A model generated the notes under the pieces. The model worked only from the letters and a program-made list of their open reading frames with translations, searched no databases and was not told where the DNA came from. A stretch of DNA of 64,000 nt from Chloroflexus aggregans DSM 9485 (GTDB lineage: Bacteria > Chloroflexota > Chloroflexia > Chloroflexales > Chloroflexaceae), in assembly GCF_000021945.1 (NCBI RefSeq), contig NC_011831.1:1150001-1214000 (forward strand), read 5' to 3'. The position numbers and the translations under genes are program-made. Position 1 is the stretch's first letter. Each line of letters starts with the position of its first letter. This document shows positions 9,754-18,404 of the stretch, in pieces.

Positions 9754-10246
9754 ATTTGCGCCAGACATCATGCCGCTCAAGCTCGCCGAGTAGGGCAAAG
9801 GCCAGATACTGCGGTTGGCGCGGCGTTGAGAGGAGCACCATATTCGCCTGTTCGGGCGTTCGCCCACCTTTACGGTGGTTGCAATCACGACAAGCCGTTA
9901 CGACATTCTCCCATGTGGTTTGCCCACCTTGTGAGCGCGGGATGACGTGATCCATCGTCAAATACGCTCGCCCCGGCTGTTTGCCACAATATTGGCATGT
10001 CTCACGATCGCGGGCAAACACACCACGCCGCGAGCAGGGTAAGCGCAGTTGGCGCGGAATCCGGATGTAGCGTACCAAACGGATCACCAGAGGTACACTG
10101 TACGTCACCGATTGAGCACGTAGCTGCTGCATGGCAGCTTCGACTAACTCGGCCTTTTCCTGCAGGAGGAGGATGAGCGCACGCCGTACCGAAATCAGTT
10201 GCAGTGGCTCGTAACTTGCGTTAAGAACGAGGACTCGCTGTGCCAA
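9740..10246 (-). CDS. HNH endonuclease family protein
   Basis: 168 aa from a TTG at 10246, which has AAGGGGGTG 6 bases upstream and gives the family N-terminus [15 protein letters not shown]. An ATG at 10264 without a ribosome-binding site would add 6 residues. HNH core near the middle: CQYCGK (zinc knuckle), [26 protein letters not shown] (second CxxC and the final His). These stand-alone HNH proteins are widespread in bacteria and their cellular role is unclear. A palindrome GTTATCACGATAAC (10274-10287) lies just upstream and could be an operator. Operon with the YraN-like gene. Confidence 0.9.
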
Positions 10247-10320
10247 GTGACACCCCCTTAACATGAACCGATGTTATCACGATAACAAAGGCTCTTGCCC
10301 GGGGGCGTCATGGCCCCGCG

Positions 10321-10491
10321 CTAGAGCGGCCTGATGCGGTTCGCGGAGGATACAGCCCGAATCGCGCGCAACGCCGCACTGTCACCGCCCATTGTGCGCT
10401 GAATGCGGTATCGCGACGCACAATAGCAGGCGTTTTGCCCGACCGGTGCCGAGCATTGACGGTAGCGATGTTGCAACGGCGAATAATCCAT
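10321..10491 (-). CDS. Possible small protein, 56 aa
   Basis: An ATG at 10491 opens a 56-codon frame ending at TAG 10321, with AAGG about 9 bases before the start. The peptide is basic (many Arg), has three Cys (two as CYC near the middle) and no hydrophobic segment. It fills most of the 300-base gap between the spermidine-synthase-like gene and the HNH gene, all minus strand. No family recognised. Support is a plausible start, plausible codon use and location only; the region could instead be untranslated. Confidence 0.3.
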   Translation of the reverse strand: MDYSPLQHRYRQCSAPVGQNACYCASRYRIQRTMGGDSAALRAIRAVSSANRIRPL

Positions 10492-10566
10492 GTAATTTAA
10501 CCTTATTTGAACTAGCCTAACAGGCCACTATAAAAGTAACATACGTTGCGTTTTGTTGTCAACCCA

Positions 10567-12222
10567 TTAACGCACCATTTTATTTGCTTCGCTGAAGATA
10601 ATACCGTCGATCAATTGCTCAACCGGGGCATGATCATCGGTAAACGGACGGAACTGGGCCATCTCCGGCGTGAATTCGCGCAGTGGCCCAAACCGACCTT
10701 CATAGAGCGACCAGGCCATCACCAATTGCAGCGCCGGTATATCAATGCGCGCGGCATTTTCGATGAAATGAACAATACCATCGCCGACCGGTTGATTGAC
10801 CCCAATGATGATCGCGTTGTTGAAGCGTGTATCGATGATATACACTTGGGGGAAGACCGCTAACATCGTTGATGCTAAGGCATTCACCAACCGATCATCG
10901 CCACTCGCCGGTCGACCGGCATTGACGACTGCAACGCCACGCGGATTGAGTTTGGCTTTGACCTCACGAAAAAACTCGACGGTGGTCAAGTGAAACGGGA
11001 TATAGGGCTGGTGGTAGGCATCCATCCCGATCACGTCGTAACGCCGGTCAGTCGTTGCCAGCCAATACCGCGCATCTTCGTTGTAGGTGGTGAAGTAAGG
11101 TGCTTGTGGGCTGCCATCGGCCATATCAAAATAACGTCGCCCAACTTCGCTGATTGTGCGGTCGATTTCTACAGCATCAATGATCGTATCCGGACCGTAA
11201 ATCGCTAAGAACTGCTGGGCGATACTACCGGCAGCGGCACCGAGAAGGGCCAGCGAACGAACATCTGCCGGATCGGTATCGGGATAGAGGTAGGGCGCAA
11301 CGGTGAAATAGTCCCACGGCCCACCATCGGTGAGGAGATCGAGCGGATCACCGGTTTCGCGATACTTAAGCCGGTAGATCGAATGGAACGCTAAGCCCTC
11401 GTTGAGGATCAACACACGCCGCCGATCGACCACGCCATTACTGTACGTGATCTCTTGCTCGGCAACTTGGATATAGTTGTAATCCGACTCGAATTCGGCA
11501 ATGAGGCGACAATTACGACAATCGGCTGCTTTGATGACACCGGTTGTAAGTTGGTACGCGCCGGCCAATACAACCACCGTTATCACCAACAGTAGCCCAC
11601 GCGGATCGCGCAACCCGATGAGGCTGAGCACAACCAAGAACCCGGCAAAGAGGAACAGCGTGCTGGCAACACCGATAGCCGGAATCAGCACCAAGACGGT
11701 GAGGAAGGTGCCAACAATCGACCCAATTGTTGAGAGTGCCGAAATCGTACCGGCAGTGCGACCGGCTCGCGCAATATCCGCGGCGTAGCGCAGTTGCAAC
11801 CGAATGGCAAAGGGACTAACCATCGCCATTAACGTCACCGGTATTGCGAACAGTAAGATGACCCCGATGAGCGCGGCCAGAAACCCTCCGGCAGCGACAT
11901 TGCGCAACGCGCCTTGGGCCGTGCTCAAGATTGGACGGGCGATAAACGGGATAACCGCACAGCTCAGCCCGGCCCAACCGATCAATTGAAACAGCAACCG
12001 CCAATCGGGACGACGGTCGGCAACGAGACCACCTAACCGGTACCCAATTGCCAAATAGACGAGCGTCATACCAATGACGACTGCCCAGATCGGCTGTGAG
12101 GTACCAAAAAACGGGGCCAGCATACGCGGCATCACCATCTCGATCCCGAGTGTGCCGATCCCGGCAAGAAAGACGACGGCGAGTAACAATCGCTCACCGA
12201 CCGCAAATTGTTTTGCTGTCAT
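10567..12222 (-). CDS. Membrane-anchored spermidine synthase-like protein
   Basis: 551 aa. The N-terminal half (about 1-225) has around seven hydrophobic segments typical of the membrane part fused to bacterial SpeE-like proteins. The C-terminal half is a Rossmann methyltransferase-like domain of the polyamine synthase type: LALLGAAAGSIAQQF (motif I, degenerate), VDAVEIDRTISEVGRRYF (acidic motif II), EDARYWL, YDVIGMDAYHQPYIPFHL (post-motif with the D..YH gate). The motif I glycines are irregular, so activity as a true aminopropyltransferase is uncertain. Stand-alone gene with its own upstream gap. Confidence 0.82.
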   Translation of the reverse strand: MTAKQFAVGERLLLAVVFLAGIGTLGIEMVMPRMLAPFFGTSQPIWAVVIGMTLVYLAIGYRLGGLVADRRPDWRLLFQLIGWAGLSCAVIPFIARPILSTAQGALRNVAAGGFLAALIGVILLFAIPVTLMAMVSPFAIRLQLRYAADIARAGRTAGTISALSTIGSIVGTFLTVLVLIPAIGVASTLFLFAGFLVVLSLIGLRDPRGLLLVITVVVLAGAYQLTTGVIKAADCRNCRLIAEFESDYNYIQVAEQEITYSNGVVDRRRVLILNEGLAFHSIYRLKYRETGDPLDLLTDGGPWDYFTVAPYLYPDTDPADVRSLALLGAAAGSIAQQFLAIYGPDTIIDAVEIDRTISEVGRRYFDMADGSPQAPYFTTYNEDARYWLATTDRRYDVIGMDAYHQPYIPFHLTTVEFFREVKAKLNPRGVAVVNAGRPASGDDRLVNALASTMLAVFPQVYIIDTRFNNAIIIGVNQPVGDGIVHFIENAARIDIPALQLVMAWSLYEGRFGPLREFTPEMAQFRPFTDDHAPVEQLIDGIIFSEANKMVR

Positions 12223-12348
12223 GCGTCTATCTCATCAATCACACGATGGTTGGTATAATCACCTCTAGCGACGGAAAACACCGACACATCTCACGATGAA
12301 CGGTCCCGTAATCTCTACAGATGGGCTAGATGATAGTACCGCTACCCC

Positions 12349-12606
12349 TTATCTGATGGCACTAATAATTAATCGTTCAAGAAGTTGCAATACCAACATT
12401 GCCACAATCGGCGAAAAATCGAACATGCCAATATTCGGCATAATGCTACGAATCGGGCCTAAAATCGGTTCGGTAATCTCATGCAAAAAACGAGTTACCG
12501 GAAAGTTCGCTTGTGGATCGATCCACGAAGCTAATACTCTGCCTAAGATGGCATAAAACAGCACAGTAAATAGAATGCTAACAAAGCTTACCAAAAAGCC
12601 TGACAT
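12349..12606 (-). CDS. YggT-family membrane protein
   Basis: 85 aa from the ATG at 12606, which has GGGAGGGAGT upstream. A longer frame exists but overlaps hisD. Two hydrophobic segments (about 1-22 and 60-83) flank the conserved SWIDPQANFPVTRFLHEITEPILGPIR region, which is the YggT signature. It is linked in other bacteria to osmotic tolerance and cell-division neighbourhoods. It begins two bases after the hisD stop, so the genes are co-transcribed. Confidence 0.9.
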   Translation of the reverse strand: MSGFLVSFVSILFTVLFYAILGRVLASWIDPQANFPVTRFLHEITEPILGPIRSIMPNIGMFDFSPIVAMLVLQLLERLIISAIR

Positions 12607-12607
12607 G

Positions 12608-13915
12608 TTACTCCCTCCCGTCGTTGTCGAGCGATTCCAGCCGAGTCCGCACCGCCGCCGCGTGCGCAAAGAGACCTTCAGCTTCGGCAATCCGAATTGC
12701 CGCCGGACCAATCCGCTTCACACCGGCCCGATTGAGGCCAACGAGTGAGATCACTTTCCGAAAACTATCAACGTTGACCGGCGAGGCATAACGAGCCGTA
12801 CCTTCGGTCGGCATAATGTGTGACGGACCGGCCACGTAGTCACCGAGAACTTCAAACGAATCTTCACCTAAAAAAACACCACCGGCATTACGTACTTCAC
12901 CAACGTAAGCCCATGGTTCGGCGATCAGTAAACAGAGATGTTCAGGGCCGTATTCGTTGGCCAAGGCGAATGCCGTTGTCAGATCGGGCACCATGACAAT
13001 CCCACCACGCCGCGTCACCGCATCGCGGGCAGCCTGCGCATTCACCGCCGGCAACGCTGCTAATTGCCGTTCCACTTCGCGCTGCACTTGCTCGGCCAAC
13101 CCCCAATCGGGCGTGAGCAAGATTGCGCTGGCCTCGCGATGCTCGGCCTGCGCCAACAGATCGGCTGCTACTGAGCGGGGATTTGCCGTCTGATCGGCGA
13201 TGACGAGGGTCTCTGTTGGTCCTGGCAAACTCACCACTCCAACCGTCCCATAGACCATCCGCATCGCTTGGATCACGTAACGATTGCCCGGCCCGGCTAC
13301 TGCGTCAACGCGCGGCACACTTTCCGTTCCGTAAGCAAGGGCAGCTATCGCTTGCGCACCACCGACGGCGAAGAAGCGGTCAACCCCGGCCAGGTGCGCC
13401 GCCGCGAGGACCGCCATTGCCGGTTCACCGGTTGAGCGTTGCGGTGGTGAACAGACCACAATCTCACGCACACCGGCGACCCGAGCCGGCACTGCCGCGT
13501 GGATCAGCGACGATGGTAAGGGCGCGGCACCACCGGGCACGTATATTCCGACCCGATCGAGCGGTCGCACAATCTGCCCTAATGCTCCTTCGACGCTAAA
13601 TTCCACCCACGAGTTGCGCAGTTGCCGCTCGTGAAAGCGACGAATCCCGTTGATCGCTAACAACAATGCTTGCCGCAATGATTGATCGATATCGGCCGCT
13701 GCCGCTGCCAGTCGTTCGCGTGGGATCTCGATAACCTCGCAGTCGACACCGTCGAAACGATGGGTATACTCGCGCAACGCAGCATCACCACGCTGCCGGA
13801 CGTTGGTAATAATCTCGGCAACCGTCGTCACCGTAGCAGTATCGTCATCGAGGAACGCACGACGTAAGATCCCGGCACGGGCAACAGCAAGATCGGTAAT
13901 AATCGGAATGGTCAT
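12608..13915 (-). CDS. hisD: Histidinol dehydrogenase
   Basis: 435 aa from the ATG at 13915 (MTIPIITDL). It catalyses the last two NAD-dependent oxidations of histidine synthesis, histidinol to histidine. Signatures: GIYVPGGAAPLPSS, AVGGAQAIAALAYGTESVP, AGPGNRYV, LLAQAEHREAS (zinc His), EYGPEHLCLL (catalytic Glu-His pair) and GDYVAGPSHIMPT. Full length for the family. No other his genes are nearby, so the pathway is dispersed in this genome. YggT follows directly. Confidence 0.97.
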   Translation of the reverse strand: MTIPIITDLAVARAGILRRAFLDDDTATVTTVAEIITNVRQRGDAALREYTHRFDGVDCEVIEIPRERLAAAAADIDQSLRQALLLAINGIRRFHERQLRNSWVEFSVEGALGQIVRPLDRVGIYVPGGAAPLPSSLIHAAVPARVAGVREIVVCSPPQRSTGEPAMAVLAAAHLAGVDRFFAVGGAQAIAALAYGTESVPRVDAVAGPGNRYVIQAMRMVYGTVGVVSLPGPTETLVIADQTANPRSVAADLLAQAEHREASAILLTPDWGLAEQVQREVERQLAALPAVNAQAARDAVTRRGGIVMVPDLTTAFALANEYGPEHLCLLIAEPWAYVGEVRNAGGVFLGEDSFEVLGDYVAGPSHIMPTEGTARYASPVNVDSFRKVISLVGLNRAGVKRIGPAAIRIAEAEGLFAHAAAVRTRLESLDNDGRE

Positions 13916-14044
13916 GGTTTTACTCGTTACACCTCTCGCTCGTGACCGACCACCTACCGCGGAGCAGGGTTTAGCCACCAAGCGTACAGCCTATGCAAAA
14001 CCCCAGCTTACCAATGGTATTGTCATTGTACCGCACCTTATCGA

Positions 14045-15247
14045 TTATGGGCGCGCTGCTAAGGTAACGGTCACTTGCATTTGCTCGCCGTCACGTTGAA
14101 TGGTGAGTACCACCTGATCACCAACTTGATACTGGTCGAGCAGACCTATCAGTTGGTCGCTGGAGAAGATCGGCACGTCATCACACGCCAAAATGATGTC
14201 ACCACCGAGCAAAACCGGCAAACCACGATAGGTCGCTTCTCTCGTTCCTCCACGCAAGCCGACCACGCCGGCCGGACTATCGGCTTGCACCACACCGATC
14301 AGCACCCCACGATTAACCGGTAACCCAAAGCGATTGGCAAATAACGTGTCGATGGTGGTCATACTGATGCCAAGCCATGGATGGTCATAACGCCCATACA
14401 TGATCAGTGCCGGAACAACACGCGCCACCGTCTGCGCCGATACCGCATAACCAACCCCCTCAAAACTGCTCCCGCCTAAACTTACGCTAATTGCGGTATT
14501 GACACCGATCACCTCACCACGGAGATTCAGCAGCGGGCCACCAGAGTTACCGGGATTAATCGCAGCATCGGTTTGGATCACATTGGGAAGACTAAACGAC
14601 CCAAAACTACGGCTCGGCCCACGGAGAGTACGCCCTAACCCACTAATCACGCCAACGGTCAACGTATTCGGCTGACCAAACGGGCTACCGATCGCCACCG
14701 CCGTCTGCCCTACTTGTACCAACCGGCTATCGGCAAGTGGAAGTGGTCGCATCCCTTCAGGCAGGCTGGTCACCTTAATGACGGCTAAATCGCTATCGGG
14801 ATCACTCCCGATCAGATCGGCCACAACCGTCGCCCCATTGGCAAAACGGACTTGGATTTGTGATGCTCCATCAATGACGTGATGATTCGTAACGATATGC
14901 CCCTGTGTATCAAACAAAAAGCCAGAACCTTGTCCGGTCGGGCCATCGGGTGAAATCGGCGGGTGACCCGGTGGCAGATTCGCGCTCTGATCAACCACCA
15001 CATCAATACTGACGACGGCTTGGCTAGCTTGTTGATAGAGCATAATCAACTGCTGCTCATATTCGGTAAACGCTACCTCGGTATTTGTCGTTGGCATAGG
15101 CGCCTGAATAGGTGGCAACGGAGCATCGGTTGGGCGCACCGGTGGTGCGGTTGGTGTCGGTGCCTGGGCGATAGGTGAAGCAGGAATATCGGGGCGCGTA
15201 CAACTCATAAGCACGGCCAACAGCAAGAGAGACATAATACGGCGCAT
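14045..15247 (-). CDS. HtrA/DegP-type serine protease lipoprotein
   Basis: 400 aa from the ATG at 15247 (GGAG 8 bases upstream; a TTG two codons earlier is less likely). The N-terminus RRIMSLLLLAVLMSC is a lipoprotein signal with the acylated Cys at about 16, followed by a Pro-rich linker to about 60. The trypsin-like domain shows the triad: His in IVTNHHVIDG, Asp in DSDLAVIKV, Ser in INPGNSGGPL. A single PDZ domain follows (about 300-395; GGDIILACDDVPI). It probably degrades or refolds damaged exported proteins at the outer face of the membrane. Confidence 0.93.
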   Translation of the reverse strand: MRRIMSLLLLAVLMSCTRPDIPASPIAQAPTPTAPPVRPTDAPLPPIQAPMPTTNTEVAFTEYEQQLIMLYQQASQAVVSIDVVVDQSANLPPGHPPISPDGPTGQGSGFLFDTQGHIVTNHHVIDGASQIQVRFANGATVVADLIGSDPDSDLAVIKVTSLPEGMRPLPLADSRLVQVGQTAVAIGSPFGQPNTLTVGVISGLGRTLRGPSRSFGSFSLPNVIQTDAAINPGNSGGPLLNLRGEVIGVNTAISVSLGGSSFEGVGYAVSAQTVARVVPALIMYGRYDHPWLGISMTTIDTLFANRFGLPVNRGVLIGVVQADSPAGVVGLRGGTREATYRGLPVLLGGDIILACDDVPIFSSDQLIGLLDQYQVGDQVVLTIQRDGEQMQVTVTLAARP

Positions 15248-15306
15248 GGACAATCTCCGATGTATGAAGTGAAAACTGTTGCCAACCTTGATCCGACACT
15301 TAAATA

Positions 15307-15332
15307 TAGGGGCACGGCAGACCGTGCCCCTA
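15307..15332. repeat. GGGGCACGG palindromic element, possible terminator
   Basis: TAGGGGCACGG pairs with CCGTGCCCCTA around a short loop. It is the same core as the elements at 535, 29037, 29138 and 56510. It lies between the HtrA gene (starting leftward) and the DUF2085 gene's 3' end, both minus strand, so it can stop the DUF2085 transcript. The rest of 15248-15466 holds no credible gene. Confidence 0.65.
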
Positions 15333-15466
15333 CATTACCAAATTTCTATCCACCCTGGCAAAAATGCGCTATCGTCTCCAGGATAGGCAGAGCGGCGCTT
15401 CTACCTGCGTATCGCGGACGCAGCCGCCCCCTCTCCAGATCCTGAGCCAAACGTCCACAAGACCGT

Positions 15467-15994
15467 TCACGCCCGCATTGTGTGAGGTTGCGGCCAGAAA
15501 CCGGGCCAAACTGAGGCAAAAAAGAGGCCGGCGGCAAATCCGGCTTGCATACCGTTGAGTAGTAAGAGCCACAGCGGAGCAAACCACCAACCACTGTAAT
15601 GGCCAATAATTTCAAGCGGCCAGAGCAAGAAGGGAAGCGCTGCCAAGACCAAACGCCATGGCCATGCTAATGTGCGATACCATACCAACAGCGATGGCGC
15701 ACGTTCACCGACCCTCAGCCGTGCGCACCACAGCCCAATGGTCGCTCCCCAGCATCGTGCGCAAACGGCCATCGGCCAACCGAATAGGAAGAAAGCACGC
15801 TCCGGCGTCGGACAGATGAACGTTGCCAGCACATCACGGGCTAAGGTGCCGGTATCGCTCACCAGTGGTAAACCGGTAGCGCGGAACAGAGGCGAGGCAA
15901 GCGGGCCGAGGAATAAAATCCACAGCAATAGATCGAATGCCCAACGTGGCCATGAACGGATCGGCAGTTGCGTGGCAAGCACTTGTGCAGTCAT
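15467..15994 (-). CDS. DUF2085 membrane protein
   Basis: 175 aa. The signature CPTPERAFFLFGWPMAVCARCWGATIGLW (about 66-94), with C.. PERAFF and CARC, is characteristic of DUF2085. About four hydrophobic segments are seen (20-40, 80-95, 113-130, 138-160). Function unknown in the family; the paired Cys suggest metal or heme contact, which is inference. Single gene on the minus strand upstream of nothing obviously related; crtB ends 86 bases to its right. Confidence 0.75.
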   Translation of the reverse strand: MTAQVLATQLPIRSWPRWAFDLLLWILFLGPLASPLFRATGLPLVSDTGTLARDVLATFICPTPERAFFLFGWPMAVCARCWGATIGLWCARLRVGERAPSLLVWYRTLAWPWRLVLAALPFLLWPLEIIGHYSGWWFAPLWLLLLNGMQAGFAAGLFFASVWPGFWPQPHTMRA

Positions 15995-16080
15995 AGTGGT
16001 ATCTCAATCACAACGATAAACAGGAACGAGGCAACGAATCTCAATCAGCCCATGGTACCGACAAACCGGGAGCCTCACCT

Positions 16081-17076
16081 CTACCTACCCAAGCGATGAA
16101 CATCCCACCAAATACCGGGCAAACGTGCCACCTTCTCGCGCAGCGACAGATACGCACGGTGGTTGTATGAATCATACCGGTTAGCAACGATTTTATCAAG
16201 GATGCCGCGGTAGACGCGCGCTGCGGCCGCTACGGCCAATCGCACTTCAGGTGGCAAGAGCGCGATACCGGGCCAACTCTCATCGTACAAACGATGGGTA
16301 CGTTCGATTTGAAACTTCATCAATGCAATGAAGCGCTCATCGTAGACCCGGGCCAGAATATCATCGGCAGTCAAACCAAAGCGAGCCAGTTCATCGATCG
16401 GCAGATACACCCGCCCACGATTGGCATCCTCGCCAACATCGCGCAGGATATTAGTCAACTGCAAGGCCACTCCTAGCTTAATCGCGTATGGTGTCGCTCC
16501 GGGCGCAGCACCGGTAATCCCAATCACCAACATCCCCACCACCGATGCGACCCGGTAGCAATAGAGCCACAGATCGGCAAACGTGGCATAGCGCGAGATC
16601 GTCAGATCCATCGCTACTCCGGCCAACAACTCATCGATGAGGTGCGGTGAAAGGTTATACCGTTGGCAAGTATCGGCCCATGCCAAAAGGACCGGGTGCG
16701 CCGTATCGAGGCACGGACGACGAGCCACGCGCACCCATTCGGCTAATGCCCTGGCCGGGTCAGTCCTCGCCATATCAACCGTATCATCGGTTGTGCGACA
16801 GAACGCATACAACGCTCGCACGGCTCGTCGTTGTGGTGGCGGCAAAAACTGGGTACTAAAGAAAAAGCTCTTGGAGTGACGGCGGATCACCTCATCACAG
16901 AAGGCATATGCCTCTGCCAGCGAACGAACACGCGGCGGTGGCAGTTGGTCGGCACTTGACGAGGAAGGTACATCGCTGAGATGAAAGAGCTGAGCAAGCT
17001 GCTCGTCTGCCGGAAGTGCCTGGCTAACCGGCAATCCGTTCCCGCGCGTGATAACCGAGATCGAATTCAGCGACAC
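16081..17076 (-). CDS. crtB: Phytoene synthase
   Basis: 331 aa from a GTG at 17076 preceded by AAAAGGAG. It condenses two geranylgeranyl diphosphates to phytoene, the first step of carotenoid synthesis. Aspartate-rich motif 1 is RTTDDTVD (about 94-101) and motif 2 is DVGEDANRGRVYLP (about 220-233). The first 50 residues are a low-complexity Ser/Pro extension before the family core begins at RSLAEAYAFCDE; no start nearer the core has a ribosome-binding site. Squalene synthase is the alternative reading, but a phototroph and the adjacent light regulator favour phytoene. It has its own promoter (17114-17142). Confidence 0.9.
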   Translation of the reverse strand: MSLNSISVITRGNGLPVSQALPADEQLAQLFHLSDVPSSSSADQLPPPRVRSLAEAYAFCDEVIRRHSKSFFFSTQFLPPPQRRAVRALYAFCRTTDDTVDMARTDPARALAEWVRVARRPCLDTAHPVLLAWADTCQRYNLSPHLIDELLAGVAMDLTISRYATFADLWLYCYRVASVVGMLVIGITGAAPGATPYAIKLGVALQLTNILRDVGEDANRGRVYLPIDELARFGLTADDILARVYDERFIALMKFQIERTHRLYDESWPGIALLPPEVRLAVAAAARVYRGILDKIVANRYDSYNHRAYLSLREKVARLPGIWWDVHRLGR

Positions 17077-17090
17077 ACCGCACTCCTTTT

Positions 17091-17142
17091 GTCACATAGT
17101 CACACTTACTTTTACTATACGCAATTTTACTCATGCAGACAA
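17091..17142 (-). promoter_or_regulatory. crtB promoter with tandem TGTGAC repeats
   Basis: On the minus strand TTGTCT (17137-17142), a 17-base spacer and TATAGT (17114-17119) make a good sigma-70-type promoter ending about 38 bases before the GTG start. Between the start of transcription and the ribosome-binding site is a direct repeat TGTGAC-TA-TGTGAC (within 17091-17105), placed where a repressor could block transcription. Confidence 0.6.
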
Positions 17143-17150
17143 GGGGAAGG

Positions 17151-17184
17151 CAAGCGTTATTGTCTTAGCAGACAATAACGCTTG
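17151..17184 (-). terminator. Perfect 15-bp hairpin between carH-like gene and crtB
   Basis: CAAGCGTTATTGTCT (17151-17165) and its exact complement (17170-17184) flank a 4-base loop, 17 bases after the regulator's stop. There is no strong T-tract. It separates the regulator transcript from crtB, so the two genes appear to be independent units. Confidence 0.7.
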
Positions 17185-17200
17185 GATAACGACAGCTTAA

Positions 17201-18148
17201 TTAGCGACTACGACTCAGAAGTGATGCAACGTTTTCGACGGCTTCCTGCGCATCACGACCTAAAAACGTTCCCGGCATCTTGTGGGTCAGCACGGGGTTG
17301 AGGTTAAACGCACGGCCGCCGTATCCAAACAGAGGTGTAGGTGGTGGTAGTTGTTGCAGAGCACGACCAATCTCAAGAAGTTGCGTAGCGGTTTCTGTGG
17401 TCGAAGCCGAGAGGCACACCAGATCGGGTTGAATGTGGCGTACCGCATCGAGCAAATCCCTGACCGGTATTTCAGGACCGAGATAAACAACCTGCCAGCC
17501 GTGGCGCACGAGAAAGACGGCCAGCATCAATGCACCCAGATCATGTTGTTCGCTCGGCGCACACCCCACAACCACCAACCCACGACCTTCGGTCACGTTA
17601 TAGGTATTAAACAGACTCGATAGTTTGCGCCGAATAAACTGGGTTGCAAAATGCTCGGCCGTAACCGAGATACGGCCGGCATGCCACTGTTCCCCGATCT
17701 CGATCATCACCGGCTGAATCAGCTTCAAAAAGACATCTTCAAGCGGATAAAGCGCGAACGCTTCACCCAATATCTGCTCGGCGCGCGTTGCATCGAAATC
17801 GGTCAGCGCGTTAATCATCCGCGCTTGCATCCGCTCCCACGTGTGCGGCTCGGTATCAACAGCCGTGTTGAGCCACGAAAGCCCCGTCTCGCTCCCATCG
17901 TTCATGAGCGCGATCGCCTGGCTGATGGTTAATCCTTCGGCGGTACGATCCCGCAGCCAGCGAATCGTGGCAATGTCGCGCTCGGAGTAGAGGCGATGGC
18001 CGCCTTCTGTGCGCTGCGGACGCGGTATGCCGTAACGGCGTTCCCATGCGCGGAAAGTGTCGGCCGGCACGCCCGTCTCCTGTGCGACAGCCTTGGTATT
18101 GTAACGAGGCTTGTCTGAAAATTGGGAGAGAAAGTGTTGCGGTGCCAT
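17201..18148 (-). CDS. carH: CarH-like MerR regulator with B12-binding photoreceptor domain
   Basis: 315 aa from the ATG at 18148 (AAGGG 10 bases upstream; an in-frame TTG nine codons earlier is less likely). Domains: MerR-type winged helix (about 15-85; YNTKAVAQETG, RAWERRYG), a four-helix cap (100-180) and a Rossmann cobalamin domain (188-313). Two diagnostic motifs are present: W155-x9-E165-H166 in the cap, the CarH light-sensing signature, and E200-x-H202-x-x-G205, the lower-ligand motif for base-off B12 binding. In known CarH proteins the adenosylcobalamin-bound tetramer represses carotenoid genes in the dark and light releases it. Next to crtB this fits well. Binding of cobalamin itself is inferred. 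Confidence 0.9.
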   Translation of the reverse strand: MAPQHFLSQFSDKPRYNTKAVAQETGVPADTFRAWERRYGIPRPQRTEGGHRLYSERDIATIRWLRDRTAEGLTISQAIALMNDGSETGLSWLNTAVDTEPHTWERMQARMINALTDFDATRAEQILGEAFALYPLEDVFLKLIQPVMIEIGEQWHAGRISVTAEHFATQFIRRKLSSLFNTYNVTEGRGLVVVGCAPSEQHDLGALMLAVFLVRHGWQVVYLGPEIPVRDLLDAVRHIQPDLVCLSASTTETATQLLEIGRALQQLPPPTPLFGYGGRAFNLNPVLTHKMPGTFLGRDAQEAVENVASLLSRSR

Positions 18149-18299
18149 CGTTGTACGACCCTTCCCAGCGCTCAAACGGTGATGTAGCGATGGCGCATAA
18201 TTTTTTACACCTAACCCCTATCGTACCACGATGATCGCCTACATAGACGTTGCCGGGTAAAGGCTTCATGACTGCACAGATAGACCGGCAGGCGTGGTA

Positions 18300-18341
18300 C
18301 AATGTTGTGAATATTGTAGCATGTTGCACAATCACTGTCAA
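18300..18341 (-). promoter_or_regulatory. carH promoter with candidate operator
   Basis: Minus-strand TTGACA (18336-18341), 17-base spacer and TACAAT (18313-18318). CAACAT-NN-TAC occurs twice, 19 bases apart, once in the spacer and once just after the -10. TACAAT and ATTGTA also form an inverted repeat over the start of transcription. This arrangement suits autorepression. The leader to the ATG is about 155 bases. Confidence 0.65.
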
Positions 18342-18404
18342 TAAAATGCACATACAAACGCGACGTAATTCCTGCTTCCACCTTGGTAGTATGCGAGAAC
18401 ACCT

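Noticed and set aside
10265-10566. 6S or SRP RNA gene
   Set aside because: No central bubble, GGAAGCA-type SRP motif or terminator can be recognised.
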